64,000 bases of DNA from Streptomyces sp. cg36 (GTDB lineage Bacteria; Actinomycetota; Actinomycetes; Streptomycetales; Streptomycetaceae): assembly GCF_041080675.1 (NCBI RefSeq), contig NZ_CP163520.1, forward strand, positions 1,798,001-1,862,000, in the 5' to 3' direction. The notes under the pieces are model-generated. The model made no database searches, was not told where the DNA came from, and saw nothing but the letters and a program-made list of their open reading frames with translations. Below, piece by piece: positions 48,104 through 56,152 of the stretch. Each line of letters begins with the position of its first letter. The first letter of the stretch is position 1. Position numbers and translations under genes: made by a program.

Positions 48104-50065
48104 TCATACGCGGGCGGGCTCGGGGCGGGCGGAGCGCCCGGCCGGGTCCGCCGGGGCGTCGACCACCGCGTCCAGGGCCGCGTGGGCGTGGCGCATGAAG
48201 TCGAGGCGCAGCAGGTCCTCGTTGACGGCCGACGGGGCGATGTGGACGTACTGGCCGCCGTCGGTGAAGACCAGGCCGAGCTCCAGCCAGGAGTCGAGCA
48301 GTGCCTGCACCTCGCTCTCCGAGCGCTCGGCCCCCTTGGCCCGGGCGGCGGCCTTGCGGGTGAGGGCGGCGGGCGCGTGCGGCTGGTCCAGGAGGCGGAA
48401 GACCACCAGCTCGAACGGGTCGGTCAGCTCCATCGCACTCCAGGAGAACGTCCGCCGCCGGCTGACCAGGACGATGCGGTCGCCCAGGTCGGCGTGGGTG
48501 AGCCGGGCGTCGGCGTGGTTCTTCTTCCAGGCGTCCAGCGCGTCGTTGAGCGCGGTCACGGTCGGCTCGCCGATGCCGCGCTGGGGGGCCTCGAAGACGT
48601 ACGCGAGGTCGTACAGCTCGGATTCGGGCAGGTCGTAGGTGAAGCGGTAGTGCTCTTCGGGGCGCAGTCCGTCGAAGCCGAGCTCGGGGCGGTTGAAGTA
48701 GGGGCTGAACCGCTCGATGGCGATGCGCGCGGAGAGGTCGACCGGCGGGTTGAGGTGTTCCAGGGCCGGGATCTGGGCGATCACCGGGTCGTAGTCCTCG
48801 GCGGTCTCGCCCGGGAAGCCGTGCAGGTAGTTCCAGGCGACCGAGAGGCCGGTCTCGGCGCCGTCGCGCAGCATCCGGACGTTCATGCAGCCGCTGACGC
48901 CCTTGTCCATCAGGTCCAGGACCTTGTTGTTGAGGCTCTCGATGCCCGGCTGGACGTAGATGAGCCCGGCGTCGGCGAGGGTGCGCAGCTGGCTGCGGCG
49001 CATGTTGGCCTTGATCTCGATGTGCATCCGCAGGTCGTAGCCGCTCTCGATGATGCGCGGCAGGACCGTGGAGAGGTAGCCCATGTCGAGGATGTTGTCG
49101 ACGAGGTACATGTCGAGGACCCGGTGCTTGCGGGCCAGCTCCATGATCTCGTCGTAGAACTTCTCCGGGGTCTTGGAGCGGTACTGCATGAAGGAGCCGT
49201 TGAGCCCGCAGAAGGTGCAGTGGTGCTTCTCGCCCCACCAGCAGCCCCGCGCGCCCTCGACCACCAGCTTCGGCTCGACCCAGTTGCGGGCCACGGAGAC
49301 GCCGAGGCGCTCGAAGTAGCCGCTGTAGTCCGGGGGCAGGATGGTGGCGGGCGGCAGCGGGCTGGTGGCCATCGGGTTGGCCACGCTCCTGCCCTCGGCG
49401 TCCCGGTGGCAGAGGCCGGGGACGGCGGCCAGCGCGGCCGGGTCGGAGCCCTCGCCGATGGCGGTGAGCAGCTGCGGGAACGCGGACTCGCCCTCGCCGC
49501 GGATCACATGGTCGACGAAGGGGAAGTTGCGGTGGACGGCCTCGCCCTGCTCGCCGTCGCAGTTGGCGCCGCCCATCACCGTGACGATGTGCGGGGCGAG
49601 CCGCTTGACGTGCTTGGCGGCGGCCAGGGCCGCGGTGTTCTGCTGGAAGGTGGAGGTGAAGCCGACGACGTCGGGCGCGTACTCGACGATCCGCCGCGCG
49701 ATCGACTCCACGAACTCCGGTACGCACCGGTGCAGTTCCTGCGACATCCGCAGCCGGGACTTGCGCAGCTTGCCCTTCATCGCGTCCGCGAACTCCTGGT
49801 CGCGCCAGGCCGGGTCGTCGTAGAGGGCGGAGGAGAAGACCCAGTCGCCGCAGCCGAGGAAGTAGGAGGAGAGCGCGTAGTACTCGTAGTCGTCGGCGGT
49901 GAATTCGGTGCGCTCGGTGATCCAGTCGGTGAATTCCAGATTGGCGTGCAGCACCTCCGCACGGGCACCCGGAACGCGCTCGTCCACGCTGCGCTTGAGG
50001 ATTCCCAGGGCCAGCGACGGCAGGTCGATCGGTGACCAGGGCATATTGACCAGCAGTACACGCAT
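48104..50065 (-). CDS. Cobalamin-dependent radical SAM RiPP maturase (C-methyltransferase type)
   Basis: 653 residues. Residues 1-200 form a B12-binding domain (LLVNMPWSPIDLPSLALGIL at the start, VTVMGGANCDGEQGEAV later). The radical SAM domain begins with VVEGARGCWWGEKHHCTFCG, giving cluster cysteines 275, 283 and 286 in a Cx7Cx2C pattern instead of Cx3Cx2C. Later IYVQPGIESLNNKVLDLMDKG is typical of B12-radical SAM enzymes. About 150 C-terminal residues form a winged-helix-like extension that may bind the leader peptide. It resembles the ribosomal peptide maturation radical SAM protein 1 family. Probable role: C-methylation of unactivated carbons in the 39-residue precursor encoded just upstream. 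GAGGAG lies seven bases before ATG 50065. Confidence 0.88.
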   Translation of the reverse strand: MRVLLVNMPWSPIDLPSLALGILKRSVDERVPGARAEVLHANLEFTDWITERTEFTADDYEYYALSSYFLGCGDWVFSSALYDDPAWRDQEFADAMKGKLRKSRLRMSQELHRCVPEFVESIARRIVEYAPDVVGFTSTFQQNTAALAAAKHVKRLAPHIVTVMGGANCDGEQGEAVHRNFPFVDHVIRGEGESAFPQLLTAIGEGSDPAALAAVPGLCHRDAEGRSVANPMATSPLPPATILPPDYSGYFERLGVSVARNWVEPKLVVEGARGCWWGEKHHCTFCGLNGSFMQYRSKTPEKFYDEIMELARKHRVLDMYLVDNILDMGYLSTVLPRIIESGYDLRMHIEIKANMRRSQLRTLADAGLIYVQPGIESLNNKVLDLMDKGVSGCMNVRMLRDGAETGLSVAWNYLHGFPGETAEDYDPVIAQIPALEHLNPPVDLSARIAIERFSPYFNRPELGFDGLRPEEHYRFTYDLPESELYDLAYVFEAPQRGIGEPTVTALNDALDAWKKNHADARLTHADLGDRIVLVSRRRTFSWSAMELTDPFELVVFRLLDQPHAPAALTRKAAARAKGAERSESEVQALLDSWLELGLVFTDGGQYVHIAPSAVNEDLLRLDFMRHAHAALDAVVDAPADPAGRSARPEPARV

Positions 50066-50164
50066 GTCGGGCTCCTCGCCGGTGCGGTGACACAAAAGGA
50101 GAAGAAGAAGCGGAGTCAGCAAGGGGCCGGGCCCCGAAGAAAGCCGAACGGGCAGGGCGGCACG

Positions 50165-50196
50165 GGCCGGCCCGGCGGAGAACCGCCGGACCGGCC
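50165..50196 (-). terminator. Strong hairpin between precursor peptide and radical SAM genes
   Basis: Arms of 14 bases with a four-base loop. The single mismatch in the DNA becomes a U-G pair in the minus-strand RNA, so the stem is fully paired. It starts nine bases after the precursor stop. It probably acts as a partial terminator or 3' stabiliser that keeps precursor mRNA in excess over the enzyme mRNA. Confidence 0.65.
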
Positions 50197-50204
50197 GGCG
50201 AGGA

Positions 50205-50324
50205 TCAGTCCTCTTCGCCGTCCTCGGCGTTGCGGAACGGAACCTTGATGGTCACGCCGACGCTCGGCTTGCGGTTCTCCTCGTCACCCGCGAGCGGGTC
50301 GTTCTGGATGATGTCCTTCTGCAT
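50205..50324 (-). CDS. 39-residue RiPP precursor peptide
   Basis: A short gene read on the minus strand from ATG 50324 to TGA 50205, preceded by GAGAGGAG five bases upstream. The N-terminus is MQKDIIQNDPLAGDEEN, leader-like and acidic; the middle is RKPSVGVTIKVPFR (18-31); the tail is NAEDGEED. There is no Cys and only one Ser and one Thr, so it is not a lanthipeptide or thiopeptide. The Val/Thr/Ile-rich stretch 21-29, bounded by Pro20 and Pro29, suits B12-radical SAM C-methylation. Its start overlaps the end of the peptidase gene by 41 bases in another frame. The gene is inferred from context, ribosome site, codon use and following hairpin; no homology search was possible. Confidence 0.8.
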   Translation of the reverse strand: MQKDIIQNDPLAGDEENRKPSVGVTIKVPFRNAEDGEED

Positions 50325-52173
50325 GGGAACTCCTCTCATCGTGTCGGGTGGTGCTTTTTCCGGCGGGCGCCGCGGTGCGGACCCGTCCGGATTCCCCGCT
50401 CCGGTCCGAGCGGGGGGTCTTGGGGGCGCGGCCGGGGCCGCGCAGTTCGCGGTCGAGGAACACCACGGCGCGGCGCAGCACGGCCACGTGGTCCTCGGCG
50501 AGATAGCCGTCGTGGCCGGTGTCCAGCCACATCGACTCGTGCGGTACGCGGGCGCGGTCCAGCGCCTCGAGGTAGTCGCGCACCTGGCCGGGCGGGCACT
50601 TGGCGTCCCGGGTGGCGGCGGCGACCAGCACCGGCGCGCGCACCGAGGCCGCGTACCGCACCGGCGAGCTGCGCGCGTACCGCTCGGGCACCTCGTCGGG
50701 GGTGCCGCCGAACAGCCGCTCGTCCAGGGCGCGCAGGGCCGGGGTGCTGGTGCGGTAGGCGGCGGCGCAGTCGGCGACGGGCTTCACCGCGACGCCCGCC
50801 TGCCACAGGTCCGGCCGTACGCCGAGCGCGAGCAGCACCAGATAGCCGCCCCACGACGTGCCCCACAGGCCGACCGCGCCGGGCCGGACGACGCCCCGGG
50901 CGATGAGGTCGGCGCGGACCGCGACCAGGTCCTCGACCTGGGTGAGCCCGACGCCCGCGCCGAACGAGCCGCGCCAGCGCGGGCCGTAGCCGGTGGACCC
51001 GCGGTAGTTGACGCGGACGACGGCGAAGCCGGAGGCGACCAGCGAGTGGACCACGCCGTCGTAGGCGTCCCGGTCGTGGTCGGCGGGTCCGCCGTGCACC
51101 AGGAAGACGGCGGGGACCGGGCCCCGGCGCCCCTCCGGCAGGCTCAGCAGGCTGTGCACCGGGCCGTCGGGGCCGGGGGTCCACAGGTCCCGGTGCTCGC
51201 CGGGCACCTCGCCGGGTATGCCGTGGGTGGGGGGCAGTTCGGTGCCCGCGGTGGAGCCCATCCGGGGCGGGTTGGCGGTGTCCGTCCAGAGGTAGTGGAC
51301 ATCGCCTCCGGCGCGGGGGGCCGCGTCCAGGAGGGTGCCGCGCGGGGTGGGTACGCGCTCGACCGTGCGCTCGTCGAGGCGGACGCGGTGCAGGGTGCTG
51401 CGGCCGTGCCGGTCCTGGCGGACCAGGACCGAGCGGCCGTCGGGGTACCAGCGGGCGGTGAACTCGGTGTCGAAGGCGCACCAGGTGTGGGTGACGACGT
51501 CCGCGCCGGTGCCGGGGCGCCAGCTCGCCAGCTGGTAGCTGTCGGCGCTCTCGCGCACCAGGAGCAGTTCGGCGCGGTCGCCGCCGGGGGCGAAGCCCAG
51601 GGACCACAGTCTGCCGTGCGGGCCGTCGCCGGGCAGCACCGCGCGCGTGGTGCCGTCCGCGTCGAGCACGCTCACGGCGCGGGCCGAGCCCGCGGCGCCG
51701 CTGAGGGCGAGGAGGCGGCCGTCGGGGGTGATGCCGGAGAGGGAGGCGTGCCCGTCGACGCGCGTCACCACCCGGGCGCCGCCGCCGCGCGGGCCGATGT
51801 GGACGGTGGTGGTCCGGGCGTCGCCCAGGCCGATCGCGACGGTCGCGTCCTCGGCGACGGCGAGGCCGCGCGGCTCGCCCGGGGCGGCCCCGAGCAGGCC
51901 GGGCCGGTCAGGCCCGCCGTCGAACGGCTGGAACCGCCACAGCCCGACGCCCTGCTGGTCCTCGTCGAACCACCACACCTGCCCGTCGTGGTCGATGGCG
52001 TGGTGCAGGGTGCCGTGCGGGCGGTCGGTCACCTGGCGGGCGCGGCCCGTGGCGGCGTCCCAGGTGAAGACCTCGCAGCGGGCGTCGGCGTCGCCGGTGA
52101 ACACCATCCGGGCCGGGTCGGCGGCGCACACCTCGGGCAGCGCGGCCCGGTAGACCTGGTAGCGACTGGTCAT
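50284..52173 (-). CDS. S9 family (prolyl oligopeptidase-type) serine peptidase
   Basis: 629 residues, no signal peptide. Residues 1-330 are beta-propeller-like repeats; the C-terminal alpha/beta-hydrolase domain has FLVHGGPADHDRDAYDG, nucleophile Ser440 in WGTSWGGYL, Asp523 in AATRDAKCPP and His554 in DTGHDGYLAED. The conserved domain ends near 578; the last ~50 residues are low-complexity and overlap the precursor gene. Embedded between the exporter and precursor genes, it is the likely leader/follower-removing protease. S9 enzymes often cut after proline, and the putative core is flanked by two prolines. ATG 52173 overlaps the MFS stop by four bases. Confidence 0.87.
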   Translation of the reverse strand: MTSRYQVYRAALPEVCAADPARMVFTGDADARCEVFTWDAATGRARQVTDRPHGTLHHAIDHDGQVWWFDEDQQGVGLWRFQPFDGGPDRPGLLGAAPGEPRGLAVAEDATVAIGLGDARTTTVHIGPRGGGARVVTRVDGHASLSGITPDGRLLALSGAAGSARAVSVLDADGTTRAVLPGDGPHGRLWSLGFAPGGDRAELLLVRESADSYQLASWRPGTGADVVTHTWCAFDTEFTARWYPDGRSVLVRQDRHGRSTLHRVRLDERTVERVPTPRGTLLDAAPRAGGDVHYLWTDTANPPRMGSTAGTELPPTHGIPGEVPGEHRDLWTPGPDGPVHSLLSLPEGRRGPVPAVFLVHGGPADHDRDAYDGVVHSLVASGFAVVRVNYRGSTGYGPRWRGSFGAGVGLTQVEDLVAVRADLIARGVVRPGAVGLWGTSWGGYLVLLALGVRPDLWQAGVAVKPVADCAAAYRTSTPALRALDERLFGGTPDEVPERYARSSPVRYAASVRAPVLVAAATRDAKCPPGQVRDYLEALDRARVPHESMWLDTGHDGYLAEDHVAVLRRAVVFLDRELRGPGRAPKTPRSDRSGESGRVRTAAPAGKSTTRHDERSSHAEGHHPERPARG

Positions 52174-53528
52174 AGGGCGGCGCCCGGGGCCGGGAGGCGG
52201 ACGAAGGTGGTGCGGCAGGCGAGCAGCGTCAGTACCAGCGCCGCGAGGACGGCGGGCGCGGCGGTTCCGGCGTAGGTGGCGCACAGCCCGGCGAGGACGG
52301 GGGCCAGGGCGGCGGACCCGCCGACGGCGGTGCTCAGGACCGCGCCGGTACGGGCCTGGAGCCCGGGCGGGGTCTCCTGGATGGCCCGGGACTGGAGGAC
52401 CACCGTGACCACCGGCATCAGCAGGCAGAAGACCCCGAACAGGGCGCCGTACGTCCAGGGGCCCTCGGCCGTGGCGAGCCCGGCGGCCAGCGGGACCAGC
52501 AGCCAGGTGACGGTGACCAGCAGGCGGGCCGCGCCGATCCGGCCCGCGATGCGGGGCGCGGCGAGCGAGCCGGCGAGTCCGGCCGCGCCGGAGAGCGCCA
52601 GCACGAGTCCCATGGGGGCGCCGCCGTGGCCGCCCTTCTGGAGGGTGAAGACCGCGCCGTAGTACAGCGCGACGATCACGCCGTTGACGGTGGTGGTCCA
52701 GATGACGACGAGCCGCAGGAAGGGCGAGGTGCGCACCAGGGCGAATCCGGCGCCGACTTCGGACAGCAGGGCGCGCAGCGGGCCGCGGGCCGGGGTCCCG
52801 GCGGGACCGGCGGGCGCGGTTCCGGTGTGCGGGGCGGGCCCGCCGGCGGGGTGCGACCGCTGGTGCGGCTCCGGCTCGGCGCGCAGGTCGGAGCGGAGCG
52901 CCTTCACGCACACCGCCGTCACCGCGTACGAGACCGCGTCGGCCACGAAGGGCAGCGCGCGGGAGAGCTGGTAGAGGGCGCCGCCCAGGGCGGGGCCGAG
53001 GACGAGGGCGCCCTGTTCGCCCGCCGAGAGCCCGGCCACCACGCGGGCGCTCTCGCCGGGGGGTGCGATCAGCAGGACGGTTCCGGCCGCCGCCGCCTCG
53101 TACACGGCGGTGGAGAATCGTTCCAGCAGTACGGCTCCGAGCAGCAGCGCCAGCGGCGGGGTGCCGACGGCGGCGACGGTGGCCACTCCCGCCATGGCGA
53201 GCGCCGAGACCAGCGCGGACCAGAACATCACCGGCTTGCGCGCGCCCCGGTCGGCCGGCACGGCGGCGAGGGGGGCGAGCAGCAGCCCGGCGGCGGTGGA
53301 GACGCCCGCGACCGTGCCGACGACGGCGGCCGAGTGGCCGAGGCCGAGCAGCAGCAGCGGCAGGACGACTCCGGACGCCTGGCTGCCCAGCGCGTCGGTC
53401 GCGCCGGCCCACCAGAAGAGCCGGACGTCCCGGGATGCCCGTCCACGGTCGGCGGCCTCGGTCGTGGACGCCGTGGCGGAGCCCATCAGCGCCCCGTCCG
53501 CGACGAGGGCAGCTGTGGAGACAGCCAT
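52170..53528 (-). CDS. MFS transporter, putative peptide exporter of the RiPP operon
   Basis: 452-residue major facilitator, first gene of the operon. It begins with about 35 polar residues, then LFWWAGATDALGSQASGVVLPLLLL. Motif A-like sequence is APLAAVPADRGARKPVMF. A long Pro/Gly/His-rich cytoplasmic loop (PHQRSHPAGGPAPHTG) separates the two six-helix halves. It resembles macrolide-type efflux carriers. Its position suggests export of the mature peptide and self-protection. Confidence 0.87.
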   Translation of the reverse strand: MAVSTAALVADGALMGSATASTTEAADRGRASRDVRLFWWAGATDALGSQASGVVLPLLLLGLGHSAAVVGTVAGVSTAAGLLLAPLAAVPADRGARKPVMFWSALVSALAMAGVATVAAVGTPPLALLLGAVLLERFSTAVYEAAAAGTVLLIAPPGESARVVAGLSAGEQGALVLGPALGGALYQLSRALPFVADAVSYAVTAVCVKALRSDLRAEPEPHQRSHPAGGPAPHTGTAPAGPAGTPARGPLRALLSEVGAGFALVRTSPFLRLVVIWTTTVNGVIVALYYGAVFTLQKGGHGGAPMGLVLALSGAAGLAGSLAAPRIAGRIGAARLLVTVTWLLVPLAAGLATAEGPWTYGALFGVFCLLMPVVTVVLQSRAIQETPPGLQARTGAVLSTAVGGSAALAPVLAGLCATYAGTAAPAVLAALVLTLLACRTTFVRLPAPGAAL

Positions 53529-54061
53529 AAGCCAAGTTCACGCACAGCTACCCCACAGTCGGTCAGGTTGCGAAGAAAGTGTGCAGGATTCGAAACGAGC
53601 GGGAGCCTAACCAGCGCTCGGGCGGCCCCACAAGAGTCGGAGCGCCGAGGCCGGAATTGGACTGCGTAAGCCCCCGGCAAAGAAAACGATTGCGCTGTAC
53701 AGGGCCCCTCCCGTACGGCGGTGGTTACCCGCTGCCCTGAAGACGAAGAGGAATGGCCGCGTCCTGCGCGGGCGCGCTCCCCGGCCGGTTCTCGCCCCCT
53801 CGCTTCGCGGCGGCGAAGATCCCGCCCTGACACGCCGTTTCGCGCGCCCGGACTGGCGTGTTCACCTTCCCTGCGGCGAACGCGCCCCATGTCCGGCGAA
53901 GTGCCCGCCGCCCTTGCGCGAAGGGCCCCGCAGCTCGCCGGACGGGGGCGCGGCGGCTCCGGGCGCCGCCGGAGGGCGAGCGCACTGAACGGTTCCGTCC
54001 GGTTCACTCATTGGCCGGAAACGTGTGCGTCGCGACGGCGGCGCGGCCGGGAGTTTCTCAA
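53529..54061. other. Intergenic region between the RiPP operon and deacetylase gene
   Basis: 533 bases between divergent genes with several open but unconvincing frames that lack homology-like sequence. Minus-strand TTCGCA and TAGCTG (about 53544-53573, 18-base spacer) could be a weak promoter of the RiPP operon. A GGGAG site at 54049 serves the deacetylase gene. I see no structural RNA. Confidence 0.45.
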
Positions 54062-54949
54062 ATGATCGGATACTTTCCGAAAGTGACTATTTCCGTACGA
54101 AAGTTGCTGGCAATTGTCGTTCTCGGTGCCGCGCTCGCGGGCTGCGGCTCCGGCCAGGGAGCCACCGACCACGGCACCAAGGCGGCGCCGGGCGCCGGGA
54201 AACCGGCCGCTTCGGGCGCCGCGCCCGCGCCCCGGCGGCCCCCCACGCTCGCGCCCGCGCCCGGCGGCCTCACCCCGGTCTTCTCCCGTGCGCCCCGGGG
54301 CGGCCAGAAGGTCGTCGCGCTCACCTTCGACGCCGACATGACCGCCGACCAGGGGCCGCGCGCGGCCGGCGGCGAGCACTTCGACAACCCGGCGCTCATC
54401 GCGGACCTGCGGCGCCTCAAGGTCCCGGCGACCGTGTTCATGACGGGCCGCTGGGCCGACGAGTACCCGGCCGAGGCGCGCGACATCGGCACGGACCCCG
54501 CCTTCGAGGTCGCCAACCACTCGTACAGCCACTACGCCTTCAAGTCCGACTGCTACGGGCTGCCGGTCGTCGGCGCGGACGCGATGCGGGCCGACGTCGA
54601 GAAGGCGACGGCCTCCTTCCGCAAGGCCGGGGTGCGCAACGCCGTCCCCTACTTCCGCTTCCCCGGCGGCTGCTACGACGACGGCGCGCTGCGCACGCTC
54701 GCGCCGCTGGGGATGACGGCCGTGCAGTGGGACGTGGTCAGCGGCGACGCCTTCGCGCGCGACGCGAACGCGGTCGCCGAGCAGGTCCTGGCGGGCGTCG
54801 GGCCGGGCTCACTGGTGGTCATGCACTGCACGCGCAGCGCCGCACCGGTCACCGACGAGGCGGTCCGGCGGATCGTGCCGGAGCTGCGGGCGCGCGGCTA
54901 CCGGTTCGTGAAGGTCTCCGAGCTGATCGGCTCGGCCGGGCGGGGCTGA
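54062..54949 (+). CDS. Polysaccharide deacetylase (NodB) lipoprotein
   Basis: 295 residues. Lipoprotein signal with lipobox LAGC (Cys28), then a Pro/Ala-rich linker (residues 30-80). The NodB domain has ALTFDADMTADQGPRAAGG with the catalytic Asp pair, the metal HxxxH in ANHSYSHYAF, FRFPGGCYDD and a C-terminal VVMHCTRSAAPVTDEAV. It deacetylates cell-surface glycans or peptidoglycan. ATG 54062 is supported by GGGAG eight bases upstream; a GTG seven codons in is the alternative. Confidence 0.88.
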   Translation: MIGYFPKVTISVRKLLAIVVLGAALAGCGSGQGATDHGTKAAPGAGKPAASGAAPAPRRPPTLAPAPGGLTPVFSRAPRGGQKVVALTFDADMTADQGPRAAGGEHFDNPALIADLRRLKVPATVFMTGRWADEYPAEARDIGTDPAFEVANHSYSHYAFKSDCYGLPVVGADAMRADVEKATASFRKAGVRNAVPYFRFPGGCYDDGALRTLAPLGMTAVQWDVVSGDAFARDANAVAEQVLAGVGPGSLVVMHCTRSAAPVTDEAVRRIVPELRARGYRFVKVSELIGSAGRG

Positions 54950-54995
54950 GGGGCACGGGGCGTGCGGGGCCCCGGCCCGCGCCCGGCACGGGCGG

Positions 54996-55184
54996 TCAGC
55001 CGGAGCAGGCGGTGCGCTGGGCCTCCTGCCACTCGCACACCGGGCAGAGCGTGATGCCCTTGACCGACTCCGGGTACTCGGTCGGCTCGCGGCACAGCAC
55101 GCACTCCGCGTACGGCGGACCGTCGGCCCGGGCGGCGGGCGCTGAGGCGGGGGCGGCCGGGGTGCAGTAGGTCTCGTCGTCCAC
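54996..55184 (-). CDS. Small zinc-ribbon protein
   Basis: 62 residues from GTG 55184 (VDDETYCTPAAP). Two CxxC knuckles, CVLC and CPVC, separated by 17 residues (REPTEYPESVKGITL), form a zinc ribbon. The first 22 residues are Ala/Pro-rich. The start is uncertain: the ribosome site is poor and another GTG is ten codons upstream. The function is unknown; it may be a nucleic-acid or protein-binding adaptor. Confidence 0.6.
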   Translation of the reverse strand: MDDETYCTPAAPASAPAARADGPPYAECVLCREPTEYPESVKGITLCPVCEWQEAQRTACSG

Positions 55185-55296
55185 GCGTACAAGCGTACGA
55201 CGGTGCTCGGACACGCGGCCGGGGGCTGTACGGCGGCGGCCACGCGCGCGGCGGTGGAGACCCGGCCGGGCCCTGCACGGCGATGGCGACCCGCGC

Positions 55297-55328
55297 GGCG
55301 TATGGCGCCCGGCCGGGCGCCATACGCC
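55297..55328. terminator. 32-bp perfect palindrome after the AIM24 gene
   Basis: GGCGTATGGCGCCCGG joined directly to its exact complement. It is 77 bases beyond the AIM24 stop on the minus strand. RNA from either strand would fold into a very stable hairpin, so it is probably a terminator. Confidence 0.65.
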
Positions 55329-55404
55329 TGTGGTCACCCGCGCGGCGCCCGCGGGCCGCCGGCGTCGTACCGGTGGCCCGCCGCGCGCCGGGCGCGTGAC
55401 CGGC

Positions 55405-56082
55405 TCAGTGCTGTTCGGCCTTCTTCGGGGTCGCCTCGCTCGGGCGGACGATGACGTAGCCCTCGCCCTGGAGCATCAGCTGCACGGCCTCGCCGGAGCC
55501 GCCGCGGATCATCGAGCCGATGGACTGCGAGCGGTGCAGGGAGGTGCTCAGGTTGGCGGTCCAGCCGACGACCGCGTCGGTGTCCACGTACACCGGCTGC
55601 TGCGCGGTGACCGGGATGACCAGCGGGTTGCCCTCGCAGACCAGGCCGAGCCGGCCCCAGCCGGTGAAGACGCTGTTGAACAGGCCGCCACCGGCGATGC
55701 CGGAGCCCTTGACCGTCTTGATCTCGTACGAGAGGGAGGCGTCGAAGCAGAGGACGTTGCGGCCGTTGACGGTCAGGACGTCGCCCTGCTCGATGTCGAC
55801 GATGAAGCAGTTCTGCGCCTCGTGCGCGAACCACGCCTCGCCCTGGCCCTTCACGGCCATCAGCGGCAGGCCCTCGCCGGTGACGGCGCGCTTGAGCATG
55901 CCTCCTATGCCCTGGCCGCGGCGCTCGAACTGGAGGCTGCCGCGGTAGGCGATCATCGCACCCTGGCGCGCGAGCATCTCGCCGTTGACCGCGTACTTGA
56001 TGGACTTGGCGTTCTGCAGGGTCATTCCGGCCTCGGTGGCCGGCTGCGCCATGTGCGCGGAGGAAAAGAGATCGCTCTTCAT
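55405..56082 (-). CDS. AIM24 family protein
   Basis: 225-residue member of the AIM24/TIGR00266 family. It has MLARQGAMIAYRGSLQFER, AVTGEGLPLMAVKGQGEAWFAHE and VDTDAVVGWTANLSTSL. It forms a beta-sandwich and has no known enzymatic function; in actinomycetes such proteins are cytosolic or membrane-associated. The ATG is followed by SDLFSSAHMAQPA. A downstream palindrome ends the transcript. Confidence 0.87.
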   Translation of the reverse strand: MKSDLFSSAHMAQPATEAGMTLQNAKSIKYAVNGEMLARQGAMIAYRGSLQFERRGQGIGGMLKRAVTGEGLPLMAVKGQGEAWFAHEAQNCFIVDIEQGDVLTVNGRNVLCFDASLSYEIKTVKGSGIAGGGLFNSVFTGWGRLGLVCEGNPLVIPVTAQQPVYVDTDAVVGWTANLSTSLHRSQSIGSMIRGGSGEAVQLMLQGEGYVIVRPSEATPKKAEQH

Positions 56083-56152
56083 GCGCGCATCCTGACCCGG
56101 AACTATTCATTCCGCCAAGAAACCGGTTCTCGGTGGCTGGCAGACTGGTCGG

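Noticed and set aside
53529..54061. Candidate genes in the gap upstream of the deacetylase
   Set aside because: Open frames on both strands have no ribosome site with a conserved-looking product; composition is typical intergenic.
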